From Pegoplata infirma (lineage: Eukaryota; Arthropoda; Insecta; Diptera; Anthomyiidae): 64,000 nucleotides of DNA. Under the pieces are notes generated by a model. That model did no database searches, had not been told where the DNA came from, and saw only the letters and a program-made list of their open reading frames with translations. The DNA is taken from the NCBI GenBank assembly GCA_963921195.1, contig OY992537.1:81295287-81359286 (forward strand), read 5' to 3'. This document shows, in pieces, positions 22,502 to 34,379 of this stretch (position 1 is its first letter; every line of letters begins with the position of its first letter). Made by a program: the position numbers and the translations under genes.

Positions 22502-23432
22502 TCGTCGCTGCGCCTAAAAATGGAGTCATGTGTTTTGGGACAAGTGTTCAGGAGAGCAAAAAAACTGTTTATTTTCGTCCCTTCGCGATATTTTTTAAAA
22601 GTTTGTTCTATAAAAAATTCTTGTACCGATATGCTATCCACATACTACAAAAAAGTATGAAATATTTAACGGTCTTCCAATGGTGCAGAAATTTTCTAAA
22701 AACATACACATAACTCCTTTTTTAAGTACTTTTTGGAACAAAATTTAAATAAAATCGAAATATTTTTTACACATAACTCCTTTTGTTTATGAAACCATTT
22801 ATATTGTTAATTTCTTTTCGGGAGGGACAAAGACCAAATAAAGTTTGTTGGTGGTTCAAAGTTACATTAGTTAGATAAGGTCGTTGAAATTATGATATTA
22901 AAAAGCTCTTCACTAAACCGCGAACAACAGATTTTTCGCAAAACTGGTGATGATTTTTTGTTTTTCTTGTAACTATCCAAGAGCTTCGAAATAAATTGAC
23001 ATCTGTGAAAGATTCTGTACTTTATATACTAAAATTTTTCGCCTTCAAATGATTTAATTGCTTTTGCAAGGCTTGATTACCCGCAATTTAGGATTTAGAT
23101 AATAGCATGAAAATATGCAAAAAAAACTTGACAAATTCATTCAAAATACTTGGATGCTATGTGTGAACCTCATATTACTAAAATAGGTGTCCATTTTGTC
23201 ACGTTCTATTATTTTTTATCAAAAACAGTTATGTGTAGCTTAACACATAACTCCTTTTCAGACCTTTTTTTAGTATGACGAACACATAGCTCCTTTTACT
23301 AACTTTTGAACCAATCAAGATATCAAAAAACGGTTAAGTGAGTAAACGTATGACCAGTATGGGATCATGAAGATGTAATAAAAAAAAAAATTAAAAAACT
23401 ACACATGACTCCATTTTTAGGCGCAGCGACGA
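22502..23432. mobile_element. Non-autonomous element with about 31-bp TIRs and repeated internal motif
   Basis: TCGTCGCTGCGCCTAAAAAT at 22502 is mirrored exactly ending at 23432, extending through GGAGTCATGTGT; TA abuts each side (22500-22501, 23433-23434). The TIR tail (ACACATGACTCC) recurs internally as ACACATAACTCCTTTT at 22706, 22769, 23243 and as ACACATAGCTCC at 23282. No coding frame. Confidence 0.75.
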
Positions 23433-23483
23433 TATGTTTCAATAACCTAAAAATGTTCAAAGTTTTTTAAGCATAGTTTCTTA

Positions 23484-24085
23484 CACTCAAAAAAATAAAA
23501 CTGTAAAGTTAACAAATTTTTTTTTGTTAAATCGAGTTTACTGACTTTTTAGCAAATTTTTAGTTAAAATCAGCGTTTTAACTACTTTTTTTAGTTAAGT
23601 TCAATTTACGAAAATACTAGTTTTGAACAAATTTTGAATTAATTTTTTTTGTTGACTTCAAAACTGAGTTTACGAATTTTTACTAATTAATTTGCTGATT
23701 TTTCGTAATAAATTTGTTAAGTGAAATTTCTTGTGAAGCCTCCTATGCGAATCTCATAAGTTCTACTTAAGCTGATGAAAAAACAGAAAAAATAAACAGA
23801 CAATTTTTTACAAAATATTTTGTAAATTTTAGTTTACGAAAAGTAACAAAAAGTTTAGCTGAATTCAACTAATTTTTTTGTTAATATATGTACATAAAAA
23901 CGTTACGAAATTTCAGCTAAATTTTTAGTTAAAGTTACGGTTTTTTTGCTACATTCATTCAACGAAAAGTTAGCTAAATATTTTTAGTTAAATTAACTAA
24001 AAATTTAGTAGGCCCAAAATCAGGTGCTTTTTTAGTTAAATTTAACTAAATTTTTTGCTAACTTTACAGTTTTTTTTTTTGAGTG
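23484..24085. mobile_element. CACTCAAAA-type MITE, 602 bp
   Basis: CACTCAAAAAAATAAAACTG at 23484 mirrors CAGTTTTTTTTTTTTGAGTG ending at 24085, with AAAGTTAACAAA/TTTGCTAACTTT continuing inward. TA flanks both sides (23482-23483, 24086-24087). The interior is built of diverged TTTAGTTAAAT motifs in both orientations. Probable Tc1/mariner-type MITE. Confidence 0.75.
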
Positions 24086-24087
24086 TA

Positions 24088-25183
24088 AGCTTAACATTTC
24101 GTTACTTTTCAAAAATCTCATAAGAAATGTTAGGGTTATGTATATTACCTTCTGGCTCTAAGCGTACCCAAACTATTTGTAGAAAAATTATTAGAATCAT
24201 TTTTACAATAAAAATTAATTTTTTTTGTACAAAAATTCTCAGATTAAAAAAAAGTCCAATATAAAAAGTTTTTGATTCTGATATAATTTTATAATGCCGA
24301 CATTATTGAAATTATTGCTACTTTGCTTCCTCAGTGTATTATGCATATGTTTTTATAACCGCTCTGTTGTTATTGTTTCTTTCTTTTTATATTGCACTTA
24401 CTACTATATGACGCAAGGCAACCACATAGTCATCGTCGTCATCATCAACATCATTTATGCACATCGTAACTGTGTGCATGTATTAGTAGTTTTAGAAGCA
24501 GTAGTGATGCTCATCATCACAGCATGCATTATGCGTTAGTTGGATTTTAAAAATGAAAGAAAACAACACAATACCAACAAAGTTTATTTTGAGAATAAAA
24601 AAGTTTTATCTAAAATGCAGACATTGCAGCTACTTTATTGTGGTTTTACAGCTTGAAAACTTTTCAAAAACTAATACATATTCACTAACTTTTTTACACA
24701 CACTCAAATAGATTTCCCTCCGTTCCAAAATATGGGTGACATTTGTTATTTATGAACTAATAGAAGTAACCATTTATCCAGAATTTATATCTGACTTACA
24801 ATGAAAGTTTATCCAACCTATCTTTCAAAAAATTTGAAGGTTATGGTGAGAAAATCGACTACTTATGTTTTGATATAAAATTTACCATCTTGCACATATC
24901 TTTTGGTATCTTACGTCGAATGCAAGAAAAACGTTTGAATTTAAGTCGGACTCCACATTTAAAAAAAAAAAAATTAACCACAGAACGATTTTTTAGTTAA
25001 TGACACTGAATTATTCGTTATATTATGAATTACCACGTGTCAAATAGCGCATCCAAACTACCCAGTTTCGAAAACTATTGATACCTATGAAGTGAAAGCA
25101 TGAGTCTTTTCAACGCTGGTTGAAGCATTATTTCGTATTACTTTTTTGTTGTAATATTAAAAGTTTTTTACCAAAAACCCGTC
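24088..25183. other. AT-rich DNA, no gene recognised
   Basis: Includes a (CAT/ATC)-rich stretch near 24430-24460. The 81-codon frame at 24294 is hydrophobic and low-complexity and has no recognised domain. Confidence 0.35.
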
Positions 25184-26058
25184 ACGGGTGGTCAGAGACA
25201 GTTTTAAGCTTAAAGTGCGAAAACCATATTTTTTTTTTGAATATGTATGAATAATATGTCTATGAATAATTTAGCAACAAAAACCAAAATCTTCGATCGA
25301 GCACTTTTTGCAAAAATCGCGGTTGAATTAGAAAAAAGTGCAATATTCGAATTTTCTCGAAAACTATGAGAGATATCAAAAATATACTCATGACCAAAAA
25401 TATTCCTTAAAAAAATGCATTTATACAAAGTATTTAAAAATTTACATAGTCAAAAAATTTACTGTCACAAAATAATAAAAAAAAATAATTTTGAATGTAT
25501 TTTGTGTGGTACGAAATTAGGAACGTTTTTAAACGCGAAAACGAAACAAGCTACAGCATTTTATTCAGATTTGGATTATAGAGGTCCATAGTATATAAAA
25601 TCCACACTTAGTTTTTGGCATTAACGCAAAAATATATAAAACAGTGGAGCGACAAAAACGCTTATAAATCGCATTTTTTAAATTTCAATTGCGAATATCT
25701 CGAAAACAAAAAAGCATAGAGAAATTTTGACTGCGGATTTTGAAACAAGAGGTCTAATTTATGTAAAATCATGTCCCATTTTGTATCTTTTACTTAAAAC
25801 AACGTTGCAGTTCCGTCATAAAAACCACAAAGTTCGCATTTTTTTGTAGCGAATGTCTTAAAAATGTATACTGCTAGAAAAGTTTTTATGGTTGATTCGG
25901 ATTCAGGAGGTCCATTTACTATAAAGTTTGTTGTTACCGACTTTAGAAAACGTTACAGTGGAACAACAGAAAGTACTAAAACAGCGGTTTTTGGTATCTC
26001 GAAAAAAAAAAAAAAAATATGGTACTCACACCTTTAGGTTAAAACAGACCCCTGCCGT
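25184..26058. mobile_element. Foldback-like element, ACGGGTGGTC ends (uninterrupted copy)
   Basis: The left end ACGGGTGGTCAGAGACAG and the right end (CAGACCCCTGCCGT) are imperfect inverted copies, continuing inward with TTAAGCTTAAAGTGCGAAAA against TTTTCGAGAT-side partners and a T/A run. The body matches 1567-2264 plus 3323-3600 in reverse orientation, e.g. AACAACAGAAAGTACTAAAA near 25963 against 1778-1797. It lacks the insertions seen there. Confidence 0.65.
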
Positions 26059-27354
26059 TTTTAGCCCCCGTTTTCAATGAGTTTTCTTGATTTATTTTTG
26101 CTGGGATTGTGTAAAAAACTCGTACTACTATCTTTTAAACACACTGCTTGAGAAATATATGTGACATTATTAAATTTCATATGTACCGGACTTTTTCAAT
26201 TGAAAACTTTAAATACGTTTTTAACATAAGCACGTTTTTTGAATTATGTGCTCTTTTAAAAAATGAGTAATATTTTTTATTGAAAAAATAAAAATAACGT
26301 GAAATGGTAAATAGTTTTTGGAACAGAGGAAATATTATATGTAAGTATGTGTCTTCTCAAAACCACACTATCTAGTACAAATATTGTAGAGAAAACGATT
26401 TGTTGTTTTGTCTAACTTATTGTGGGAAAACTAATAAAATATTGAATATAAAATTGTTCAGTTAAAATCAGTACACCGTCTGTTATGATCAGAATGGAAA
26501 ATTTAGATTTTTTTATGTGGACTGGGCTAAGGGGGCGTATGAAATATTGGAAAAGTTGTAAAATTCCCTAATTAAAATTTTGCACTATTAGGGATTTTAT
26601 GCTAGATAGAGGGTTTTGTTTCTCAAAAATATTTAAAGTACATGAATGCATTTAAATAAAAATGAATAATTATGATTTCAGTTACGACATCAGTAAATTT
26701 TTAACGTGATTATTATTATTATATTTCTTATAAAATTCCGAAATCGAGGTTTTGGTACACAGGTGATAATTTTTAAGTCAAAATTATTTTTTTACCAAAT
26801 TCATTTCAACAGTTGGCAAACTGTTGAGAATGTTATGTAAAAAATAGTAAAAAAATTAAAAACGCGATTTTTTTCCACGGATGCTGATCAGCATTGTGAT
26901 TTTTAAGATTACATTTTTTTTTTCATAATCTACACAAGACATTAAATTTTTGAGCCACATTTTTCAAAAAAGTCAAACAAGAATTTTTAGCAAAAATAAG
27001 CATTAGTGGACTAAATTCATGTTCAGCATGCAAAAATAAGTATTGAAAAATGAAATTATTCCAAAAAAATATTTATAAATTAATGTTCAGCATGCAAAAA
27101 TTAGTATGAAAACATGTATTGCAAGTTGAAATTATACCCAAAAAAATATTTATAAATTAATTATTTGAAAAGATATATGCTTTTGCATTCAGAATAATTA
27201 ATTGTTTAAGATAGATAAAATCAAAAATGCAAATAAAATAACAAAAAAAATATTTTTGGTCTGAATTTTATACCATACATGAAAGCCGTTTTGCTGAATA
27301 TTTTGCCATCAAAAAGTTATTTTCGTGAAATGAAAGATAGAGGGTTTTGAATAT
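26059..27354. other. AT-rich DNA with a 64-bp tandem duplication
   Basis: TGTTCAGCATGCAAAAA occurs at 27020 and 27084, each followed by GAAATTAT and AAAAAAATATTTATAAATTAA: a tandem pair of unequal length. Otherwise no gene or element boundary is seen. Confidence 0.45.
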
Positions 27355-27355
27355 A

Positions 27356-27525
27356 GGCCCCGTAGGCTAGTTGGTAGCGTGCTGACCTTTGATCGTGGGG
27401 GTCGTGGGTTCCATTCCCACCAGAACGAGACGAAGGTCATTGTTACCAGTTCTCGGTTAGGTTGAATTTATTAAAATTGAGTTGTAAATAAATAGAAAGA
27501 ATAAATAAAAATAATTGATCAAATT
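27356..27525 (+). mobile_element. tRNA-derived SINE, copy 1
   Basis: An A-box-like GGCTAGTTGG (27365-27374) and B-box-like GGTTCCATTCC (27407-27417) sit 40 bp apart as in a tRNA promoter. The downstream body TGTTACCAGT..TCGGTTAGGTTG leads to an A-rich tail with GATCAAATTA. The copy at 43515-43722 shares the whole layout. Confidence 0.7.
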
Positions 27526-27751
27526 AATACTGTTAGTTTGAAAAATTGTGATGATTAAAAGCCCTCGATATAATTTTATCCGAACAATAAAATCTATTTT
27601 TAGAGCTTATAAATTTTTATTCAAACAATTTTTTTCAATATTAAGTCTTAAATATGTACATTAAAGTCTACGGGTATCAATTTTTTTTTTGAAGGATTTA
27701 GGTAAGCTAAAAAGATTGCCGGTATTTTTTTGGATAAATGTTCGCTCTTTG
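27526..27751. other. AT-rich spacer
   Basis: Nothing supported here beyond AT-rich sequence. Confidence 0.4.
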
Positions 27752-28731
27752 GGGTGGTTCAACGCAACTAAAATCGCGGATTTTCAGCTGATTTTTCTGC
27801 AGAGCAAAAACGGCTGAATATATCGCAAATCTGATTTCACCAATCGATTCTACAGCAAAAATGAATACAATAGCAATTTTTTTAATTCTTAAAAAAAAGT
27901 TCCAAGAACCCACCACAGAGGGCGGAAATTTGGGGTTTTTCCATTTTTGTTCAAATTAATTTTTTTAAATATGCACGATTAAAGGCGATCTTCAGCGTAG
28001 CAAAATGATATCAAAATTTCCTTTCTATCACAACCCGTTAAAAAGTTATAAGCTCTCAAAAATCGACAAAAACATGTTTTTTGAGAACTTTGATCTCAAT
28101 TTTCTCAAAAATGTAACGTGATAGAAAAATTTGAAAACCAGATTCAGAATCAGTATCGAAATGTTAATCGAAAACGATTTGTACGAATCCGGAATATCAT
28201 CCAAAAATATCACAAAAAATGCTCTAAATAATGAAAAAAAAATTTTTTTTTATGAATTTTGACCTCAATTTTTTCAAAAACTTGACGTTGTGGAAAAATT
28301 TGGAAACCAGATTTGGAATCAGCATTGAAAGGTTAATCGAAAACAAGTGCTCAAACCGCTGACGCATCCAAAAAATTTTCAATTGTCGGTCAGTATTTTA
28401 TAATTTTGTCAGCAGGAAAAAAACTTTGAAGCCTTATAACTTTTTAATGTGTTGTGATAGAAAGGTGCTTTTTGTACCAAATTTCTTAACAAAGACTACC
28501 TCTTCATTGTGCACGACTTAAAAAATAATTTTTATTTTTTTTTTTAAATCGATATTTCCGCCCCCTGCTGTGTGTTTTTGGAACTTTTTTTAAGAGTTAA
28601 AAAAACTGTTATTGTATTCATTTTTGCTGTAGAATCGACTGGTGAAATAAGATTTGCAATATATTCAGCCGTTTTTTCTCTGCAGAAAAATCAGCTCCAA
28701 ATCCGCGTTTTTAAATGCTTTGAACCACCTT
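27752..28731. mobile_element. 1.0-kb palindromic element, ends GGTGGTTCAA
   Basis: The left arm (GGTGGTTCAACGCAAC at 27754) and right arm (complement ending about 28729) are imperfect reverse complements centred near 28240; TGCTGTAGAATCGA is shared at both sides. The spacer holds a direct repeat, TGATCTCAATTTTCTCAAAA (28091) versus TGACCTCAATTTTTTCAAAA (28260), period about 170 bp. No coding frame. Confidence 0.7.
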
Positions 28732-29700
28732 ACAGTAGATAATTTGAACTGAAATCTTGGCCTAAAATCATTTTTCGAACTAACAATAATAATGTTTGTG
28801 TTAATTACGTTCGATTAAGAAAGTATTAAAGCAAATAACTGCATATTTGGTTTTTCAAAAAAAACAAATATAAGCTGATTGACGGGCAGTCGAATTTGGC
28901 ATTTGCAAGCACCAAAATATTTTGGTGAACGTTTTTGCTATTGTTAACAAAACATGTCATTGTAACCTAACCTCAAATAAATTACTTTTTCAATAAATAT
29001 AAACTTCGCATAAGCTTTTAATAATGTTAGCCGTGGTGTGCCGTGTTTCTGATTGATGAAAAGTGTTAAGAAAATATTTCTGAATTTATTTTTTTTTTTT
29101 ATTTTACGTTGCACTTATTTTGCAGTTATTGAGATATATAATTTTCTTTCAGACAGCCTTCAGCTTGCAATATGTTGAACTTTCTAAAGATTGGATTGGG
29201 AAAAGAACTAAGAGAAAAAACGCTATTGCTGTTTATAATTTTATTATCAGTAAAATTGATTAAAATAATGTTTTAAACAAAAATTTGGCTTCGTTGAAGG
29301 AAATAGTACGAACTTTTTGTGAAAATTTTTCGTTAAGGTGGTACAAGGCCCGCTCAAAAAATAACAGATTTTTCGAGCAAAATCAAACAAAATGTTTATG
29401 TGCCATTTTGGTAGCCTCCTTGCGTATTTTCTACGTGCTGAGTTTCAAAAAAATTAGCCTATTCGTTCTCGAGATATTCAGTCTTTTCACTGTAATTATT
29501 TTTGGCCTAAAAATTGGCTCAAATTACCCAGTGTGCACCCCAAGGAGTGAAAATTTTTCCAAAAAAATACCGGCATTCTTTTTAGTTCCCCTAAATCCTT
29601 TAAAAAAATTATGATATCCGATAATCAGATGAAGTGACATAGTCATCAAACGAACTCTAATGTACATATATAATTTAAATTTATTTAGAAAAAAAACTTT
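28732..29700. other. AT-rich DNA, no gene recognised
   Basis: The 109-codon plus frame at 29285-29614 has no known domain. A sequence TAAGGTGGTAC at 29336 and its partner GTACCACCCTA at 31662 could be the ends of an older element enclosing 29804-31350, but no target duplication supports it. Confidence 0.35.
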
Positions 29701-29771
29701 GGGCTGCGGGAGAATCGAACTGACTACCAACTGTTTTGTAATCGCAATATCTACCCTCTAGTCCAGTGGAC
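29701..29771 (-). repeat. tRNA-like/SINE remnant
   Basis: On the minus strand, GTTCGATTCTCCCGC resembles a B box and GACTAGAGGGTAGA an A box, at tRNA spacing. The acceptor and T stems do not pair, so this is not a working tRNA; likely the head of a different SINE family. Confidence 0.4.
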
Positions 29772-29803
29772 GTTGTTAATAAATGACAACTTTAAAAGAC
29801 TAT

Positions 29804-31350
29804 TGCTGTGTTTTTCAATGAGTGGATTTATTTTTGGATTAATCTTATTTATTCTAGTTCGAGGCCCAAAAATATTTCTATATATGATATTGTCATAATA
29901 GAGTATTTTAAATTTATTGCTTTAAAAAAGTTACTCATCTCATAGTATATCTGTACTGATCAGTTTCATCCCCACTAAAGGAATCATCAGCAGACTTTAG
30001 AGAATCATCGTTGGTCAATCAAACATCAAACCAGACATAATATTTGATATATTTCACAAGTTATATGAGAAATATTATTATGAAGGTCCGAAATCTGTTT
30101 TCCAACAAAAATAACTCTTTTAAAGCAAAAATTGTATATACTAAATCACCGTCGGTAATTATAAGTATACGTGTTGCTGTTATTTTACAATAACAACAGT
30201 ACCTAACCAACGATTGACCAACGATGATTCTCTAAAGTCTGCTGATGATTCCTTTAGTGGGGATGAAACTGATCAGTACAGATATATTATGAGATGAGTA
30301 ACTCTTTTAAAGCAATAAATTAAAAATACTCTATTATGACAATATCATATATAGAAATAATTTTGGGCCTCGAACTAGAATAAAACTATAATCGAATATA
30401 TATACATATATAAAGGCCGAATAAATACATTTTATTTTTATGTACCTTTTGGTACTAAAAATAAAAAAACAACATTTGACACAAAGTTTAGTACGACTTA
30501 TCCTACCAACACTATTGTTTGGTTAGGTACTGTTGTTATTGTAAAATAGCAGCAACACGTATACTTATAATTACCGACGGTGATTTAGTATATACAATTT
30601 TTGCTTTAAAAGAGTTATTTTTGTTGGAAAACAGATTTCGGACCTTCATAATAATATTTCTCATATAACTTGTGAAATATATCAAATATTATGTCTGGTT
30701 TGATGTTTGATTGACCAACGATGATTCTCTAAAGTCTGCTGATGATTCCTTTAGTGGGGATGAAACTAATCAGTACAGATATACTATGAGATGAGTAACT
30801 TTTTTAAAGCAATAAATTAAAAATACTCTATTATGACAATATCATATATAGAAATATTTTTGGGCCTCGAACTAGAATAAAACTCTAATCGAATATATAT
30901 ACATATATAAAGGCCGAATAAATACATTTTATTTTTATGTACCTTTGGTACTAAAAATAAAAAAAAACAACATTTAATCTTATTTAGCTTAAAATAAATA
31001 TTTTAACATGCCAAACCAAATTTGGGATATTTTTTCCCGTAATTTACGATAAATTAGCAATTATATCCTCAAAAATAATAAAAAAATGTTGAAAAATTAA
31101 AAGAGATATAAATAAATCAAAATAATCCAACTAAATTTAAGGATTTAATAAGTCCATTTTGGATTAATTTTGATTTATTTATATCTTGTTCCATTTTCCA
31201 AAAATTTTTATTATATTTTCGGATAATATTTGCTAATTTAGCATAGATTATAAAAAAAATAATCCAAATTTGTTTTGGTTTGTTAAAATATTTTTTTTTA
31301 ACAAAATAAGTTTAATCAGAAAATAAATCCACTTATTGAAAAACACAGCA
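29804..31350. mobile_element. Palindromic element with TGCTGTGTTTTTCAA ends
   Basis: TGCTGTGTTTTTCAATGAG at 29804 mirrors CTTATTGAAAAACACAGCA ending at 31350. TAT flanks both sides (29801-29803; 31351-31353). After removing the insertion 29852-30972 the remainder is an imperfect palindrome centred near 31155, with AATCCAAATTTG and TTTAACA.. landmarks on both arms. A small hairpin with a related terminus lies at 59168-59276. Confidence 0.7.
29852..30972 (+). mobile_element. Rearranged A-tailed insertion with 13-bp target duplication
   Basis: TTAATCTTATTTA flanks both sides (29839-29851; 30973-30985). The 5' third (about 29852-30200) is inverted relative to the rest; the sense part contains two direct copies of an about 270-bp segment (from 30208 and 30705, period about 496). 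The 3' end is A-rich (ACTAAAAATAAAAAAAAACA). Long target duplication, A-tail and 5' inversion fit target-primed (LINE-type) insertion with twin priming; the extra internal duplication is unexplained. TATATAAAGG and AATAAATAC occur in the repeated part. A short frame (LKSADDSFSGDETDQY) may be a coding remnant. Confidence 0.6.
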
Positions 31351-31954
31351 TATGTATTAAAAAAAAATTTAGAACATTTTCTAAAATAGTGTATTACATA
31401 TAAAATATATCTAGTTTAACTTAGAAATAATTAAATCCAGTTTATCACATTGTGTATATGATTGCATCAAATTATATTCGATTTCAATTTGAACAAAATT
31501 TTAAAAACGAGTTAAAAATTTTTTTCAAAAATTTTTAAATTTTTTTTTAGTTAATTGCTGAGCTAATAAGGGTTTTATTCTGAGTTCAACAACATGATTT
31601 TCATGTTCTAATGCTTTGTCCAGCATTCGACTAAATTCCCAAAAAGTCGTTTGCGTACCACCCTAATTTACATAAACATACTTCAGTATACGGACATGTT
31701 AATGTTTTTTTTTTTTGCCAACAAGCCTTAATTTGCAATTATGAATGTCTAACATAATTAAATTGTATTTGATTCTCCAGCAGAAACTCTTTGAGTAGAA
31801 TTGATTTTTATATAATAAGTACTTAATGTTAGTAAAGGTACAAAATATTAATTAAGTTTAAAATAATCCTTTTAAATACACTCAAAATAAAACGGCTGAG
31901 CAATTAGCAAAATAACACTCCATTTTTGAACTATTTTCTAATTTTGTTTTTAAT
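31351..31954. other. AT-rich DNA with a lone CACTC-type end
   Basis: CACTCAAAATAAAACGG at 31879 preceded by TA is a solitary MITE-type end. No partner was found within about 500 bp. No gene recognised. Confidence 0.35.
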
Positions 31955-32173
31955 TTATTTCCAGACATATGGAAAATTGAAAAATTTCAGCAGACTTACT
32001 CCCAGTTTCTCTATGACGTTCGTTGTTTGTTCGTCATACAGAAACTGATATTTTTTAATTTCTGATAACACTAGTTTACAAAGAAAATGCTCACTTGCCG
32101 CGACTAATTTTTTTGGTGTAATATGGACCGCTAAGCTCAAAAATTTCGTCGAAGCAATTTTTAACGGATACAT
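31955..32173 (-). CDS. Candidate small exon, unrecognised protein
   Basis: A 72-codon frame runs from an ATG at 32171-32173, the first after an in-frame TAA, to a stop at 31955. Amino-acid composition is less biased than that of neighbouring chance frames. It contains HITPKKLVAASEHFLCK and SEIKKYQFLYDEQTTNV; the latter loosely resembles the start of a MADF domain (I..V...P.LYD), but this is weak. The string GGAGTAAGTC on the minus strand, after EKLG, is a good 5' splice site, so the true exon may end there. No downstream exon was identified. It may equally be a chance frame or an old transposon piece. Confidence 0.25.
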   Translation of the reverse strand: MYPLKIASTKFLSLAVHITPKKLVAASEHFLCKLVLSEIKKYQFLYDEQTTNVIEKLGVSLLKFFNFPYVWK

Positions 32174-33129
32174 TTTTTTATCAATTGTTTAAAGTTCTTT
32201 GGAAATATTTTCACTATTTTGCTTATATCTTGAGTTATGTAAAAAACACATTAAAGTAAATAAAATTTGCAACAAATCAGCTCATAAGTTTACGTGCGAT
32301 AGACAAGGATATTATAAAAACACAATTATTTATTTAAAAACTCCTTTTATTTTTTTTTTTTTTAATAGAAATGATTGCAAATTAACAAATTTTGTATTTA
32401 TTTTAAAAGACTAAATCTTTAGAACGAAAACAAAATAGGTTTCAAAAAAAAATCGCTGGACAAACACCAAAGTTATAAATCATTTTATGAGGCAACGCAT
32501 AAAATGTCCCTTTTTTATATTAAATACAACAAAAAACTTGGTTGTGTGTTATTTCATATAACAAGTTACAACTTTGGTGATTAGCCATAGATTTTAATCA
32601 AACCGACCTTGTAAACATTGTTAAAGTTCAGTCTTATAAGAGAAACCCTTCACAAATAATTTGTTACGATTTATACTTTTGCTGACTATTCAATTTTTTA
32701 CTTCCTTACTCAAATAATCTAATTACAAAATAATGTTATGATTACCTTAAATATGATTTTTATTGCGAATAGATCGGATATATGCTATGCGAGATATAAG
32801 GAAAATAATCAAAAACCTTAAAAAATGCAAAAAAAAAAATAAAATCAGTGAAATTGTAAAATTTTTTGAGTTTGGTGGTCTATAAACATAAAAAAAAGAA
32901 GTAGTCAAGTTTTGCGAGCAGACATTTTTTTATTTTGTAAAACTAAAAATTAATAAAATAAATAATAGTTTAGTATATTAAAAAAAAAAAATAACAAAAA
33001 AAATTATTTCTTATCTAATTTAGATTTCTCAATACCCCATTCTCATATCTCGGATGCTAAGGAAGGTAGAGCAAATCTGACCAAAATGTTGGATCAAAAT
33101 AGATGTTGACCCTATAAGAATTTCACACC
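32174..33129. other. AT-rich DNA, no gene recognised
   Basis: Only low-complexity frames. A short stretch (32563-32615) resembles 4050-4090, so part is an old dispersed repeat. Confidence 0.35.
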
Positions 33130-33343
33130 AATGATTTGTGCCCTATATAGAACTAAGAAAATTGCGTTTTTGATTTTGCAAATTTTCGAAAACTGGGCTT
33201 AGGAGGCGTGGACAATTTTGGGAAAAAGATAAAATTTGTGCCGAGTTGCCATGTTTAAATATTTATCAAATTAAAACGGAATGCACCATAGTCTCAAAAA
33301 TTTACATTCTTGTATAGTTGTGTATGGGCTATAAAATGTTTTT
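33130..33343. repeat. One-arm fragment of the 2265-3322 family
   Basis: Matches 2331-2530 in direct orientation, including GTGCCGAGTTGCCATG, AAACGGAATGCACCA and ACATTCTTGTATAGTTG. The other arm is absent, so it cannot fold. Confidence 0.75.
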
Positions 33344-33356
33344 TTTTTTTTTTTTG

Positions 33357-33475
33357 TTATGTATCTTGATAATCGTCAATCGTCATCGTTAGCTCATTAT
33401 TCTATTACCATAAAATGACACTATATGGTAATGGAATAACGATGGAAACGATTGACGACTATCAAGTTTCATAAT
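33357..33475. mobile_element. Short hairpin MITE
   Basis: TTATGTATCTTGATAATCGTC mirrors GACGACTATCAAGTTTCATAA with a few mismatches; CATCGTTA..TTCTATTACCA pairs with TGGTAATGGAATAACGATG, leaving a loop of about 12 bases. It inserted next to the 33130-33343 fragment. Confidence 0.65.
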
Positions 33476-33482
33476 TACCCCC

Positions 33483-33640
33483 CAGAAAAAAAATTCAATT
33501 GCAAAAATTATAGACATTTCTGGCATTCCCATATGGGTTTTAAGAACTTCAGTTAGTATTATAATCAGTAGGATTTTATATGTCGGTTTGTCTTGTCAAT
33601 GGAAATTGTTTTTTATATGTGTATGTGAATTTCAAATTAA
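33483..33640. repeat. Direct repeat of 38488-38640
   Basis: Shares ATTATAGACATTTCTGGCAT, AATCAGTAGGATTTTA and GTTTGTCTTGT with 38510-38620. The two copies bracket the diverged-repeat field 34380-38330. Confidence 0.7.
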
Positions 33641-33938
33641 TTAACAGGCCTTTTCGCAGTTATGACTGGTTATGACCAATTTAATTTTAAGCTTCATATT
33701 CCCTGTGTTTGTTGTAAACACAATCATAAAGACTCTAAAATTCAAAATTATTTGTCAATTTAAAGACTGTCTTTATTGAAATTTTCAAACAAAATTTTAT
33801 TTTTTTAGGATTGTTTACAACAACCACATGGAAAAAATTTAATTACGATTATTTTCTGTGAATCGGCCCCTTATTATACTTTTTGTCAGTGTAATCTTTT
33901 AAGATTTTGTTATTCTGTACATATTAAATAACGAGTAG

Positions 33939-34134
33939 CATAGAGAAACATAGAGGCGAAGGTGAAAGAAAAAACAATATTGCTATCTTTTTCTAATTTC
34001 TCACACGTACGTTGTCGATGTGAATTCACCACACAATACATGTTTACAAGTCGTACTTTGTCAACAAATACATGTATACAAGTTGTACTTTGACAACTCA
34101 ATTTTTACGCCTTCGCCTCTATGTATACTCTATG
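33939..34134. mobile_element. 196-bp hAT-type MITE with 8-bp duplication
   Basis: CATAGAGAAACATAGAGGCG at 33939 mirrors CGCCTCTATGTATACTCTATG ending at 34134. ACGAGTAG (33931-33938) and ACGAGTGG (34135-34142) form an 8-bp target duplication with one mismatch. It holds a direct repeat ACATGTTTACAAGTCGTAC / ACATGTATACAAGTTGTAC. The 63-codon minus frame through it is not considered real. 8-bp duplication suggests hAT. Confidence 0.75.
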
Positions 34135-34379
34135 ACGAGTGGTTTTAGATATTAAAACAAATATTTGTTAACACTGGTAAGTATATAAACTAAAACAAGA
34201 TGCAATGAATTGAAACAATGTTACTTGTCGCTTGCCCATAAACTTGTCTAGATTTTCAGAAAATATATGCATTATAATCTGACAAAATAAAAGATAATAT
34301 TATCTATTATTTTGTTTACTTTATGTAATTAGATGGAAATAGTCTTATGATACTTAGTTGCTTAAAAGATTGATTTGAA

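Noticed and set aside
24294..24539. 81-codon hydrophobic frame as a membrane protein
   Set aside because: Low-complexity, no homology I recognise, no nearby exon signals; likely chance.
29701..29771. Functional tRNA gene on the minus strand
   Set aside because: Promoter-like boxes are present but acceptor and T-arm stems do not pair.
33910..34101. 63-codon minus frame
   Set aside because: It lies within a 196-bp MITE with 8-bp target duplication.
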